Source: Muricoccus roseus
Lineage (GTDB): Bacteria > Pseudomonadota > Alphaproteobacteria > Acetobacterales > Acetobacteraceae
Direction: 5' to 3'
DNA length: 64,000 nucleotides
NCBI RefSeq assembly: GCF_900141905.1
Contig: NZ_FQZF01000009.1
Location: forward strand, 122,536 to 186,535
Of this stretch, positions 46,957 to 56,101 are shown in pieces (positions within the stretch are counted from its first letter, which is position 1; each line of letters starts with the position of its first letter). A program made the position numbers and the translations under genes. A model generated the notes under the pieces. The model was not told where the DNA came from. It made no database searches and worked only from the letters and a program-made list of their open reading frames with translations.

Positions 46957-48072
46957 CTACCGCTGTCCGTACGCGGCGCCTGCGAAGAGGTCCTTGTATT
47001 CCCGCGGCTGGGACCGCCAGTACTGCCTGGGCGCGGCGACCCGGGCGCCGAGCTTCGCCGCGGCATGCCAGGGCCAGCGCGGGTCGTAGAGGATGCCGCG
47101 GGCCAGGGCGATGGCGTCTGCCTGGCCCGAGGCGACGATTTCCTCTGCCTGCTCGGCTTCCGTGATCAGGCCGACCGCGATCGTGGGCAGCCCCGTCTCG
47201 GCTTTTACCCGCGCCGCATGGGGCACCTGGTAGCCGGGGCCGAGCGGGATGACCTGCTTGGGGGAGACCCCGCCGGTGCTCACATGAATGGCGGCGCAGC
47301 CGCGTTCCCCCAGGGCGCGGGCGAAGGCGATGGTGTCCTCCACCTCCCAGCCGCCCGGCACCCAGTCGGTCGCCGAGACCCGCACCCAGACCGGCCGCTC
47401 GGCGGGGAAGGCCGCGCGCACGGCCTCGAACACCTCCAGCGGGAAGCGCATCCGGTTCTCCCGGCTGCCGCCATAGGCATCCTCCCGCTGATTGGAGAGG
47501 GGCGAGAGGAACTGGTGCAGCAGATAGCCATGGGCGCCATGCAGCTCGATGCCATCCAGACCCAGCCGAGCGGCGCGGCGGGCGGCGGTGACGAAATCCT
47601 CCCGCACCTTGTCGAGCCCGGCGCGGTCGAGGGCGACGGGTGGCGCCTCCCCCTCGGAATGCGGGAGGGCGGAGGGGGCGACGGTCTGCCAGCCGCGCGG
47701 CTCGCCCGGGCGGATCTGGGCGCCGCCTTCCCAGGGGGCGCGGCTGGAGGCCTTGCGCCCGGCATGGCCGAGCTGCACCGCGACCGGCATGGCGGAGGTC
47801 GTCCGGATCGCGGTCATGACCCGCGCGAGCGCCGCCTCGTCCTCATCCGAGTAGAGGCCGAGGTCGTCGGGGGAGATGCGCCCCTCCGGGGACACCGCCG
47901 TGGCTTCCAGGATGAGCAGCCCGGCGCCGGAGAGCGCCAGGTGGCCGAGATGGATCATGTGCCAGTCGGTGGCGCGGCCATCCTCGGCCGAATACTGGCA
48001 CATGGGCGCGATGACGATGCGGTTGGGAAGCTCCAGCCCGCCCACGCGCAGGGGTTGGAAAAGCTGGCTCAT
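46957..48072 (-). CDS. Old yellow enzyme-type NADH:flavin oxidoreductase (YqjM-like)
   Basis: A 371-residue FMN enzyme. LFQPLRVGGLELPNRIVIAPMCQYSAEDG is the FMN-binding start with the YqjM-type cysteine (MCQYSA). GIELHGAHGYLLHQFLSP and YGGSRENRMRFPLEV are the substrate and dimer motifs, and AVGLITEAEQAEEI ... ALARGILYDPRWP binds phosphate. It reduces activated alkenes with NAD(P)H. Start 48072 has GGAGTCCCGG upstream. It is cytoplasmic; physiological substrate unknown. Confidence 0.94.
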   Translation of the reverse strand: MSQLFQPLRVGGLELPNRIVIAPMCQYSAEDGRATDWHMIHLGHLALSGAGLLILEATAVSPEGRISPDDLGLYSDEDEAALARVMTAIRTTSAMPVAVQLGHAGRKASSRAPWEGGAQIRPGEPRGWQTVAPSALPHSEGEAPPVALDRAGLDKVREDFVTAARRAARLGLDGIELHGAHGYLLHQFLSPLSNQREDAYGGSRENRMRFPLEVFEAVRAAFPAERPVWVRVSATDWVPGGWEVEDTIAFARALGERGCAAIHVSTGGVSPKQVIPLGPGYQVPHAARVKAETGLPTIAVGLITEAEQAEEIVASGQADAIALARGILYDPRWPWHAAAKLGARVAAPRQYWRSQPREYKDLFAGAAYGQR

Positions 48073-48194
48073 CCGGGACTCCTCGGCGTTCGGCCCAGTA
48101 TTATGACGCGGCGGCCACCGGAGACAGCCGGCGTCCTGCATTCGCGGCGCGGGCGCGATGAGGGGTGCTCGCTGCCCGCCCGCGGCTGCCTTCT

Positions 48195-48596
48195 TCAATC
48201 CGGATGCGCTGGCGAACCGGACACGAGCCTCTCCACTTCCCTGACCAGTTGTTGCCTGCTCAGGGGCTTTTCGAGGCGGAGGCGCTTTCGGTGCCCGGGA
48301 TCGTCGATGATGCGAACGTCGCCCGTCGCGAACAGGTAGGGCACGCCGCGCTCGTTCAGCCTGTCGGCGACGGGATAGGCGGTCTCGCCCCGGCCAAGGT
48401 TCACGTCCAGCACGGCCCCGTCCAGCACCTTCTCCGGCTCCTCGATGAGCTCGAAGGCCTGCTCGACGCTGGGCACGGGCCCGACGACCTTCGCACCCGC
48501 CCCGCTGAGCCACTCCTCCATTGCCTCCGCGATGAGGTACTCATCCTCGACGATGAGGATGCGGCGGCCAACCAATGGTCCTGCGGCGGTCGACAT
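48195..48596 (-). CDS. Single-domain response regulator
   Basis: A 133-residue receiver domain with no output domain. Phosphoacceptor D64 (GAVLDVNLG), acidic pair in ILIVEDEY (17-19) and lysine K110 (RLEKPLS) are all present. It lies 79 bases downstream of the HWE kinase gene on the same strand and is its likely partner, acting through protein contact. The in-frame ATG at 48713 lies inside the kinase gene and is not preferred. Confidence 0.92.
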   Translation of the reverse strand: MSTAAGPLVGRRILIVEDEYLIAEAMEEWLSGAGAKVVGPVPSVEQAFELIEEPEKVLDGAVLDVNLGRGETAYPVADRLNERGVPYLFATGDVRIIDDPGHRKRLRLEKPLSRQQLVREVERLVSGSPAHPD

Positions 48597-48675
48597 CAGC
48601 GTTCGGTCTTCATGATGCGGGTCCAGGAAAGGAGAAGGGCGTTGCAGCTTTTCCCGGCGAGGGCCACAAACTGGA

Positions 48676-50550
48676 TCATTCCAGCGGAAGCTGAATGCGG
48701 CATCGCACTCCATCCTCGCCCAGCACGAACTCCGTCCTGGCTCGGAGCGCGTAGGAAAGCGCCTTCTCGATCAGCTGGCGCCCATAGCCACGCCGGGTCA
48801 CCTTCTCGGGCTGCAGGTCAACCCCGCTCTCGATCCAGTCCAGCGTCAGAAGGCGCTCCCCCTCTCCGATCCGCTCCGCCGTCCAGGTGACGGAGAGCTG
48901 CCCCTTGCCGTCCCGCAGGGCGCCGTATTTCACCGCATTGGTGGTCAGCTCGTGCAGGGCCAGGGAGAAGTTCTGCACCTGCCGGGCTGTGAGAAGCACC
49001 TGTGGGCCAGAGACCGCCACCTTTGGCGGGTGGACCTCCGTGTGCGCTGCAAGCTCCGCGCGCACGAGCGCACCGACCTCGGCGATGTTGCTGCCATACC
49101 GGCTGAGCAGGCCTTGCGCCCGGCTGAGCGCCCGCAGCCGGGCCTGGAAGTCCGCGGCGGCTCCCTCCTCGCCGAGGGTCTTGGACGCGACCGAGGCGAT
49201 GACGCCCAGCAGGTTGCGGCTGCGATGCTGCAACTCGTTCACCAGTACCTCCAGCCGGGCGGCGCTCATGCGGGCCTCGGTGACGTCCTTGGCCAGCCCG
49301 GCAACGCGCTGTACTCGGCCGGTGCTGTCATAGAGAGGGAAGTCGGTGTTCTCGATCCAGCGGATCTCGCCGTCGGAGGGACGTATGATCCGGAAGGCAC
49401 TCATCGCCCGCTCACCGGCCCGGACGCGATGAATCATGGAGAGCGCCCGCTCGCGGTCATCGGGGTGGATCAGGTCGGCCCAGCGCTGGAGCGTGTCGCC
49501 GCTGAGGACCGCCTCCCGGGCCTCCCCGTAGATCGCCTCGAAGGCCGGGCTGAGATACTCGAACTGCAAGGTCTCGGCGTCCCGGACCCAGATGAGGTCC
49601 GAGGAGGCTTCGCCGAACTGCCGGAACCGCTCCTCGCTCTCCCGCAGACGATCCTCCGCGGCTCGCCGCTCGGTGACGTCCTGGCCGATCTTCAGGAAGC
49701 CCAGCAGCTTGCCGTCAGGGGTACGTAGCGCCCGGGTGGACCCCTCGATGAAGACGCGCTGACCGTCCTTGCGGAGGTGCCAACGGACATTAGGGGCGAC
49801 ACCCTCCTTGCGGGCGGTCTCGGTCTCCCACCGGTCCTGGCCACTTGCCCGGTCCTCGGGGGTGAAGGTGATGGCAACGGGCTGCCCGACCGCCTCCTCG
49901 GCCGTCCAGCCGAAGACCGCCTGTGCCCCGGGCAGCCAGTCGGTAATCCGGTCCTGTGGGTCGGAGAGCAAGATGGCGTAGTCCAGGGCCGCTTCCACGG
50001 TGAGGCGGAAGCGCTCCTCCGTGGATCGCAGCGCCCGCGCCAGGAGCAGCCGGTCGATGACCGGGCCGAGGAGGGTGGAGTAGGTGCGCAGGAACTGGAT
50101 CTCGTCCTGACCGAAGTCTCGCGGCCGGGTGTCGTCCACCTGCAGGAGCCCATAGGCCCGCCCGCCGGGCAGGAAGACCGGCACGTTCACCAGCGCGACC
50201 ACCCCCGCCTCCTTCATGAAGCGCGGGACATCGAAGCGGTCCTCAGCGGCGATGTCGCGCGAGATCACCGGCTCGCCAGCCTCGATCGCGAAGGTTTCGG
50301 AGGTGCGCTCCTCCATGGGCATCCGCAGGAACCCGATAATCCCGGGATCCCATCCCACGCCCGCCCGGACCAGGAGCTGCCGCTCGGCATGCACGATCTC
50401 GAGGATCTTGGCGCGCCCGGTTCCGAGCGCTTCCCCCACCAGCCGACAGGCCTCGGCAAGAATCCTGTCCAGGTCCGAGGAGCGAAGGGCGAGTTCGCCG
50501 AAATCCGCGAGGACCTGCTGCCGCTGCATCATCTTGTCGAAGTCGGGCAT
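48676..50550 (-). CDS. HWE-family sensor histidine kinase with GAF and two PAS domains
   Basis: A 624-residue soluble kinase. GAF domain about 20-170, PAS 180-290 (FGWTAEEAVGQP), PAS/PAC 305-425 (EYLSPAFEAIYG), phosphoacceptor H442 in NELQHRSRNLLGVIAS, N-box HELTTNAVKYGAL and a C-terminal LDWIESG...GYGRQLIEKAL. The lack of an F-box and the HELTTNAxKYGAL form mark the HWE group common in alphaproteobacteria. No membrane segment, so it senses a cytoplasmic signal. It partners the receiver at 48195. Confidence 0.93.
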   Translation of the reverse strand: MPDFDKMMQRQQVLADFGELALRSSDLDRILAEACRLVGEALGTGRAKILEIVHAERQLLVRAGVGWDPGIIGFLRMPMEERTSETFAIEAGEPVISRDIAAEDRFDVPRFMKEAGVVALVNVPVFLPGGRAYGLLQVDDTRPRDFGQDEIQFLRTYSTLLGPVIDRLLLARALRSTEERFRLTVEAALDYAILLSDPQDRITDWLPGAQAVFGWTAEEAVGQPVAITFTPEDRASGQDRWETETARKEGVAPNVRWHLRKDGQRVFIEGSTRALRTPDGKLLGFLKIGQDVTERRAAEDRLRESEERFRQFGEASSDLIWVRDAETLQFEYLSPAFEAIYGEAREAVLSGDTLQRWADLIHPDDRERALSMIHRVRAGERAMSAFRIIRPSDGEIRWIENTDFPLYDSTGRVQRVAGLAKDVTEARMSAARLEVLVNELQHRSRNLLGVIASVASKTLGEEGAAADFQARLRALSRAQGLLSRYGSNIAEVGALVRAELAAHTEVHPPKVAVSGPQVLLTARQVQNFSLALHELTTNAVKYGALRDGKGQLSVTWTAERIGEGERLLTLDWIESGVDLQPEKVTRRGYGRQLIEKALSYALRARTEFVLGEDGVRCRIQLPLE

Positions 50551-50751
50551 CACGTCCCCGCTGTTGGCACCCCTGGCCTGGCGGGAGGGATGACGCCTTC
50601 GGCCTGTTACAAGCGGCCATGTCGGGACCAACGCCGAAAGGCCCAACCGGATGCCAGCTTTCCCGCAGGTCGATCCCGCAGAGCGAAGACAAGACAAAGA
50701 ATGGCTGCGTTCGCCCCCGATCCCCTGGCGAACGGGTATCGGGATGGAGCC

Positions 50752-51459
50752 TCAGCGGACGCAGTCCAGCAATGGCCCGAGCTGCCCCACCCGGCGCTCG
50801 ATGGTGGATGCACGCCCCAGCACGTGCTCGGACGGGCGCGCGGCGGACCAGTTCAGGGGGCTCGGCAGCACCGCCGCCAGGCGCGCCGCCTCCCGCCGGG
50901 TGAGGTCGGCGGCCGGCTTGTCGAAGAAGGCCTGGGCGGCGGCTTCGGCCCCGTAGATGCCGGGGCCGAACTCCACGCTGTTGAGATAGACCTCCATCAC
51001 CCGCCGCTTCGGCCAGAGCAGGGCGATTTGCGGGGTCAGCCAGGCCTCGGCCGCCTTCCGCAGCGGGTCGCGGCCGGGCCAGAGGAGGAGGTTCTTCGCG
51101 GTCTGCATGGTGATGGTGCTGGCCCCGCGCGGGCGCTCGCCCTCCCACCAGTCCTCGATCTCCCCCCGAAGCGCGGCGAAGTCGAAGCCCAGCGCCTGCT
51201 CGCAGAAGCGGTTGTCCTCCCCCGCGATCACCGAATGGGCCAGGGCGGGCGCGATTCGCTCCAGTGCCACCCAGTCATGCCGCCAGCCCTCGCCCTGGAT
51301 GGAGCGGATGACCATCAGCGGGGTGAAGGGCACGGGGACGAAGCGGAAGAGGAGGATCAGTGCCGGCGGGGCCAGGAGGAGCAGCAGGGCGAGCCGCGCC
51401 AGGCGCTGCCGCCAGCTCAGCCGCCACGTCGGAAGGTGCAGGAGTTGCTGGCGCCCCAT
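50752..51459 (-). CDS. mtgA: Monofunctional peptidoglycan transglycosylase
   Basis: A 235-residue GT51 enzyme that polymerises lipid II. One membrane anchor (about 20-40, LARLALLLLLAPPALILLF), then the catalytic IAGEDNRFCE motif with its glutamate and the second motif GASTITMQTAKNLLL. KRRVMEVYLNSVEFGPGIYGAEAAAQAFF completes the family set. Start 51459 with GGGGAGG upstream. No transpeptidase domain. Confidence 0.95.
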   Translation of the reverse strand: MGRQQLLHLPTWRLSWRQRLARLALLLLLAPPALILLFRFVPVPFTPLMVIRSIQGEGWRHDWVALERIAPALAHSVIAGEDNRFCEQALGFDFAALRGEIEDWWEGERPRGASTITMQTAKNLLLWPGRDPLRKAAEAWLTPQIALLWPKRRVMEVYLNSVEFGPGIYGAEAAAQAFFDKPAADLTRREAARLAAVLPSPLNWSAARPSEHVLGRASTIERRVGQLGPLLDCVR

Positions 51460-51734
51460 GCCTCCCCTGCTGGCCGCCGGGCCGCCCCGCGTCAAGCGCA
51501 CCCGTGCCACGCCCGCTTCGATCTTGCGCCGCAGCACGGCTTGCCCCATGTAGAGCCCGTGCCCGGCCGCAAGCCGCGGCCACGTCCCGGCCGCGTGAGA
51601 CGGCCGCCTCGCGCAATGATGCGCGCGGCCCTGACCGGGGCGTCGACATCTCCGATACCCTGGATGCGACCGGACACGCGGGGCGCCTCCACCCGCTTCG
51701 CGCGGCCCGGGATGGGCCGCCCCGATTGGAATCC

Positions 51735-53120
51735 ATGACGCAGTTCAACGAGCTCGGCCTCGCGGCGCCCCTTCTGCGCGCGCTGGAGGAAGAGGGCTAC
51801 ACCACCCCCACCCCCATCCAGGCCCAGGCCATTCCGGCCGCGGTCCAGGGCCGGGACGTGCTGGGCATCGCCCAGACCGGCACCGGCAAGACCGCCGCCT
51901 TCTCCCTGCCGCTGCTGCACCGGCTGCATGAGAACCCGAAGCGCGCGGCCCCCTATACCTGCCGCGTCCTCATCCTCTCCCCGACCCGCGAACTGGCCTC
52001 GCAGATCCATGAGAGCGTCCGCGCCTATGGCCGCCACATCCGCCCCAGCACCGCGCTGGTCTTCGGCGGCGTGCCGGAGAACCCGCAGAAGCGCGCCATG
52101 GCCAAGGGCGTGGACGTGCTGATCGCCACCCCCGGGCGGCTGATGGACCTGCTGAACCAGCGGGCCCTGAAGCTGGACGCGGTGGAGGCCTTCGTGCTGG
52201 ACGAGGCGGACCAGATGCTGGACCGCGGCTTCTGGCCGACCATCCGCCGCGTGGCCGGCATGCTGCCGCGCACGAAGCACACGATGTTCTTCTCGGCCAC
52301 CATGCCGGACGACATCGCCAAGCTCGCCAAGGAGCTGCTGCCCGACCCCGTGCGGGTGGAGGTCACCCCGGTCGCCACCACGGCGGAGCGGGTGAACCAG
52401 CGCGTGATCCACACCCGCGCCGACGGCAAGCGCGCCATCCTGGCCGACCTGCTGCGCGGCGAGGGCGTGGGCCGGGCCCTGGTCTTCTCCCGCACGAAGC
52501 ACGGCGCCGACCGCATCGTGAAGCAGCTGGAGCAGGACGGGCTTTCCGCCGGCGCCATCCATGGCAACAAGAGCCAGGGCCAGCGCGAGCGGGCGCTGGA
52601 GGCCTTCAAGAAGGGCACCGCGCCGATCCTGGTCGCGACCGACATCGCGGCCCGCGGCATCGACGTGGATGGCGTGACCCATGTCATCCAGTACGACCTG
52701 CCGGAAGTGCCGGAGACCTATGTGCACCGCATCGGCCGCACGGCCCGCGCGGGCGCCTCGGGCGAGGCGGTGGCGCTGGTGGCGCCGGATGAGGTCGCGC
52801 TGCTCCGCGCCGTGGAGAAGCTGACCCGCCAGGAGGTTCCGGCCGAGGGCGACATCCCGACCGGCCCCGTGCCGCGCCGGCCGAACCGCCAGCAGCAGCA
52901 GCGCCCGCCGCGCCGCGACGGCGGCGGCCAGCGCCATGCGCAGGGCCGCCCCGGTGGCCATGCCAGCGGCCAGCCCCAGGGTGGCCGCGGCACCGGCGCC
53001 AGCCAGCCGGGCCGGAGCAGCGGTGGCGGTTTCGGCGCCCAGCGCCGGCCCGACGCGGCCCGCCCGGAGCGCAAGGACCGGGGCTGGCGCGACGGCGACT
53101 TCCGCGACAGCGGTCGCTGA
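51735..53120 (+). CDS. DEAD-box RNA helicase (RhlE-like)
   Basis: A 461-residue helicase. Q motif TPTPIQAQAIP, Walker A AQTGTGKT, SPTRELA, ATPGRL, DEAD box VLDEADQML, SAT, and HRIGRTARAG in lobe two. Residues about 365-461 are a low-complexity tail rich in Arg, Gly and Gln, as in RNA-binding extensions of RhlE and CsdA. ATG 51735 starts the canonical domain; the frame open further upstream is shadow. It ends 23 nt before repeat copy 5. It is probably involved in ribosome assembly or RNA turnover. Confidence 0.95.
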   Translation: MTQFNELGLAAPLLRALEEEGYTTPTPIQAQAIPAAVQGRDVLGIAQTGTGKTAAFSLPLLHRLHENPKRAAPYTCRVLILSPTRELASQIHESVRAYGRHIRPSTALVFGGVPENPQKRAMAKGVDVLIATPGRLMDLLNQRALKLDAVEAFVLDEADQMLDRGFWPTIRRVAGMLPRTKHTMFFSATMPDDIAKLAKELLPDPVRVEVTPVATTAERVNQRVIHTRADGKRAILADLLRGEGVGRALVFSRTKHGADRIVKQLEQDGLSAGAIHGNKSQGQRERALEAFKKGTAPILVATDIAARGIDVDGVTHVIQYDLPEVPETYVHRIGRTARAGASGEAVALVAPDEVALLRAVEKLTRQEVPAEGDIPTGPVPRRPNRQQQQRPPRRDGGGQRHAQGRPGGHASGQPQGGRGTGASQPGRSSGGGFGAQRRPDAARPERKDRGWRDGDFRDSGR

Positions 53121-53141
53121 TTTCGCCACGCTGTTGGTCTA

Positions 53142-53377
53142 TCCCGAGGAGAGGAAGAAGGAGTTCTTCCTCTCCTCGGACCCCTCACCATCATCTTTTT
53201 CCAGAAATTTGGAATCACTCGGCTGACGGTGCGCCTGAGGTCTAGGACCTCAGGCGACTGAAGCGGCCGGAACAGGTACCTTCAACGGAATACCCCTTCG
53301 ATCCGGGGTATCCACGGCAGTCAGACGGGGTTCCAAGGGCCTCAGGCCCTTGGCGGGTGGAGGGCAGAGCCCTCCCC
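53142..53377 (+). repeat. Structured intergenic element, copy 5 (type A)
   Basis: Leading hairpin 53144-53179 (perfect 16-bp stem, GGAG loop), 23 nt after the helicase stop. Its fourth base pair is A-T where copies 2 and 3 have G-C, with both arms changed. Second hairpin 53233-53255 (10 bp, sequence as in type B). Third 53333-53353 (9 bp). Fourth 53360-53374 (6 bp). An extra pairing ATACCCC with GGGGTAT lies at about 53289-53311. It is located between convergent genes. Confidence 0.88.
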
Positions 53378-53396
53378 TTTGCTGCGAAAGCCCGCC

Positions 53397-54722
53397 CTAT
53401 GCCGCGCCCCGCAGCAGCGGCCCGCGTTCGGCGACGAAGCCGGTGACCGCCTCGACGAAGCGGTCCGCCTCCGCCGGGCCGACCGGCAGGCTCAGCGCAA
53501 CCATCCCGCGCCGGGCGAGGTAGATCCCGGCCTCCAGCATGTCGAAGAAGAACAACTCCCGCAGCGCGGCTTCCTCCGGCCCCTCGGCATAGGGGCGGTC
53601 GGGCGGCGGGTCGCGGAAATGCACCGTCATCATTGAGCCCATGCCGGTGAAGCAGGCGGGCACCCCGGCTTCGCGGAACACCGCGTTCAGCCGCGCACGC
53701 AGCGATTCGCCGAAGGCGAAGAGGGTCTCGGCCCGGGCGGGGGGGAAGGCCTCGGCCAGGGCGACGGGCCCGGCGGCCATGGAGAGCACGTTGTTGTTGA
53801 AGGTGCCGGCATGGGGCAGTGAGCCTGGCCGGTGGCCGTCGAACACCGCCATGACGGCCTCGCGCCCGCCGAAGGCGCCGGCGGTGAGCCCGCCGGCGAT
53901 CCACTTCCCGAAGGTGGCGAGGTCCGGCCGCACCCCCGCCAGCGCCGCCGCGCCCGAGGGGCCGTGGCGGGAGGTCATCACCTCGTCGCAGATCAGCAGG
54001 GCGCCGCAGGCCGCGGTTTCCTCCCGCAGCATGGCGAGGAAGCCCGGGGCGGCGGGGATGCAGCCGCCGGAGCCGAGCATCGGCTCCACGATCACCGCCG
54101 CGATCTCCCCGCCCCGCTTCCGCAGCATCGTCCGCGCGGCCTCGATGTCGTTGTAGGGCACGAGGAGGGTGGGCACCGGCATGTTCACCGGGTTCTGCCC
54201 GGCGGTGTAGCTCAGCACGCCGCCATGATAGCCGCCCTCGAAGGCCATGACGGCGGTCCGCCCGGTGAAGGCCCGCGCGGCGGCCAGAGCGAGGAGATTC
54301 GCCTCCGTCCCGCTGTTGGTGAAGCGGACCCGTTCCAGCACGGGGAAGCGTTCGCACATCAGCGCGGCGAAGGCGCCTTCCGCCCGCCCCACCCCGGCCA
54401 GGCTGATGCCGCCGTCCATGGCGCGCGCCACGGCGGCGGCCACCCGCGCATCGGTATGGCCGAGCAGCCCCGCCGTGTACTCGCCGCAGAGGTCGAGATA
54501 GCGGTTCCCGTCCACATCCAGGAGCCAGCAGCCCTCGCCGCGCTCCATGGCCGTGGGAAAGGGCGCGTAGAACAGGACCGAGCGCGTGTTCCCGCCCGCG
54601 AGCCTGCCGCGCGCCTGCGCGTGGATGGCGGCGCTTTCCGGCCGCGCGGCGGCGTAGCGGGCCCGCGCCTCCGCCACCGCATCGGTGGGGGTGAGGTTGC
54701 GGCGGAGGGCGGTCGCGCTCAT
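53397..54722 (-). CDS. Class III aminotransferase / glutamate-1-semialdehyde aminomutase-like
   Basis: A 441-residue PLP enzyme. PLP lysine K273 (ATFGKWIAGGL), D246 (ICDEVMTSR), FTNSGTEANLLALAAAR and FEGGYHGG are all in order. It resembles glutamate-1-semialdehyde 2,1-aminomutase but differs at the start (GGNTRSVLFYAPFP), as do many catabolic aminotransferases in this group. It is not linked to haem genes here, so a catabolic role is more likely than HemL. Cytoplasmic. Confidence 0.88.
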   Translation of the reverse strand: MSATALRRNLTPTDAVAEARARYAAARPESAAIHAQARGRLAGGNTRSVLFYAPFPTAMERGEGCWLLDVDGNRYLDLCGEYTAGLLGHTDARVAAAVARAMDGGISLAGVGRAEGAFAALMCERFPVLERVRFTNSGTEANLLALAAARAFTGRTAVMAFEGGYHGGVLSYTAGQNPVNMPVPTLLVPYNDIEAARTMLRKRGGEIAAVIVEPMLGSGGCIPAAPGFLAMLREETAACGALLICDEVMTSRHGPSGAAALAGVRPDLATFGKWIAGGLTAGAFGGREAVMAVFDGHRPGSLPHAGTFNNNVLSMAAGPVALAEAFPPARAETLFAFGESLRARLNAVFREAGVPACFTGMGSMMTVHFRDPPPDRPYAEGPEEAALRELFFFDMLEAGIYLARRGMVALSLPVGPAEADRFVEAVTGFVAERGPLLRGAA

Positions 54723-54873
54723 GCGCCGCGCGCCGGAAATGGCGGGAAGGCCCGCCCTGGGATCGCCGCCACCTCTGTCCTCCGCGAATGCGCGCCGGAT
54801 GCCGCCGGCCCGGGATGCCCGAGGGGCGAAGCGTGGCCCCGCCCGGCGGACAGGGCAAGCGCGCCACGCGCGG

Positions 54874-55545
54874 CTAGGGGCCGAACACCTCCGCCCAGGA
54901 AGCCATCAGCGCCGAATCCGCCTCCTCCATCGTCACCGGCAGGCCCAGGTCGTGCAGGCTCGTCACGCCGTGCTCCGCGATTCCGCAGGGCACGATGCCG
55001 CCGAAATGCGACAGGTCCGGCTCCACGTTCAGCGCGATGCCGTGCCAGGACACCCAGCGCGAGACGCGCACGCCGATGGCGCCGATCTTCGCCTCGGTGC
55101 CGCGGGACTTGTCGGCCACCCAGATGCCGACCCGCCCCTCTCGCCGCTCGCCCTTCACGTTGAATCGGTCGAGGGCGCGGATCATCCACTCCTCCAGCCC
55201 ATGCACATAGGCGCGCACGTCCCGGGCCGGGATCGTGCCATGCGGGCGGGTGAGGTCGAGCATGACATAGGCGGTGCGCTGGCCGGGGCCGTGATAGGTC
55301 CACTGGCCACCACGCCCGGCATCGAAGGTCGGGAAGCGGGTGTCCAGCAATCCCTCAGGGCGGGCCGAGGTGCCAGCCGTGTAGCTCGGCGGATGCTCTA
55401 CCAGCCACACGGCCTCGCCCGCCGTTCCGGCGCGGATTCCGGCCACCCTGGCCTCCATGGCCGCCAGCGCCTCGGGCACCGGGATGCGGCTGTCGGAAAT
55501 CAGCCATTCCGGGGCTTCACCCCCCGTTGCCGCCGCCGCACTCAT
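54874..55545 (-). CDS. lipB: Octanoyl-[acyl-carrier-protein]:protein N-octanoyltransferase
   Basis: A 223-residue enzyme that moves octanoate from ACP to lipoyl domains. Catalytic K153 ([23 protein letters not shown]) and C187 ([13 protein letters not shown]) are present, as is the substrate motif [12 protein letters not shown]. Full length. It is divergent from the tRNA gene 47 bases away. The 151-bp gap 54723-54873 before the aminotransferase gene shows nothing clear. Confidence 0.96.
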   Translation of the reverse strand: MSAAAATGGEAPEWLISDSRIPVPEALAAMEARVAGIRAGTAGEAVWLVEHPPSYTAGTSARPEGLLDTRFPTFDAGRGGQWTYHGPGQRTAYVMLDLTRPHGTIPARDVRAYVHGLEEWMIRALDRFNVKGERREGRVGIWVADKSRGTEAKIGAIGVRVSRWVSWHGIALNVEPDLSHFGGIVPCGIAEHGVTSLHDLGLPVTMEEADSALMASWAEVFGP

Positions 55546-55592
55546 CCGTTATACGCCCCCCACCTCGGAGCGGCCCCGGCCGTTTCCTGTTT

Positions 55593-55678
55593 GCGGTCGT
55601 GGCGGAATGGTAGACGCGCCAGCTTGAGGTGCTGGTGGGGGCAACCCCGTGGAAGTTCGAATCTTCTCGACCGCACCA
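55593..55678 (+). tRNA. tRNA-Leu (anticodon GAG)
   Basis: An 86-base class II tRNA with encoded CCA. The acceptor stem GCGGTCG pairs with CGACCGC, the anticodon stem CCAGC pairs with GCTGG around TTGAGGT, and the anticodon is GAG (55626-55628). There is a long variable arm (TGGGGGCAACCCCG) and the T arm contains GTTCGAATC. It reads CUC/CUU leucine codons, which suits a high-GC genome. Confidence 0.97.
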
Positions 55679-55805
55679 TCTTCTCTCAGTCTTCTCCGGC
55701 CATGGCCGACCCTTCGGCTGACCGCCATGCGGCCGATGTAGCGCCGCACCGGCCCCGCTCCCAGCCCCCTTCCCTCTCCGCAAGCCTGGTTTGCAGCGTG
55801 GCGTC

Positions 55806-56006
55806 TCAGCCCAGCGGCTGCGGGTCGTCCCGCCCAGGGGTTCCGGTCACCATGCCCGTGCCGTTGCAGGCGAGGCAGGGCTTGCCCATCAGCTCGCCCT
55901 TCCCCTCGCATTCCGGGCAGACCACCTCCTCCGTGCCGGGGGTGCCCGGAAGGGCCCTGTCCCCCGGCCGGGGCTCCCCGCCCGGATCGTCCGACGGTCC
56001 CGCCAT
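55806..56006 (-). CDS. Small DnaJ-type zinc-finger protein
   Basis: A 66-residue protein. Its core CPECEGKGELMGKPCLACNGTG holds two CxxCxGxG-like repeats, the zinc-binding pattern of the DnaJ cysteine-rich region (half of it). The N-terminus is a Gly/Pro/Asp-rich linker. ATG 56006 with GGGAG upstream; ATG 56012 is possible. No J domain is present. Such small stand-alone zinc fingers are widespread in alphaproteobacteria. Divergent from maeB. Function unknown; zinc binding is inferred from the motif. Confidence 0.75.
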   Translation of the reverse strand: MAGPSDDPGGEPRPGDRALPGTPGTEEVVCPECEGKGELMGKPCLACNGTGMVTGTPGRDDPQPLG

Positions 56007-56101
56007 CGCCATCTCCCTCGCATCCTGCCATGCGCCGAACGCGGCGGCGCGGGGGCGGTTCCCGTCTGGCGCCAGAGGGCACGCAGGGCCATAACGGCGG
56101 A

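Noticed and set aside
51492..53129. 545-residue open frame antisense to the DEAD-box helicase
   Set aside because: Low-complexity His/Gly/Ala composition; the helicase has all its motifs on the plus strand.
53397..54722. Naming the class III aminotransferase hemL
   Set aside because: The N-terminal region differs from HemL and there is no haem context; many catabolic paralogues share the same motifs.
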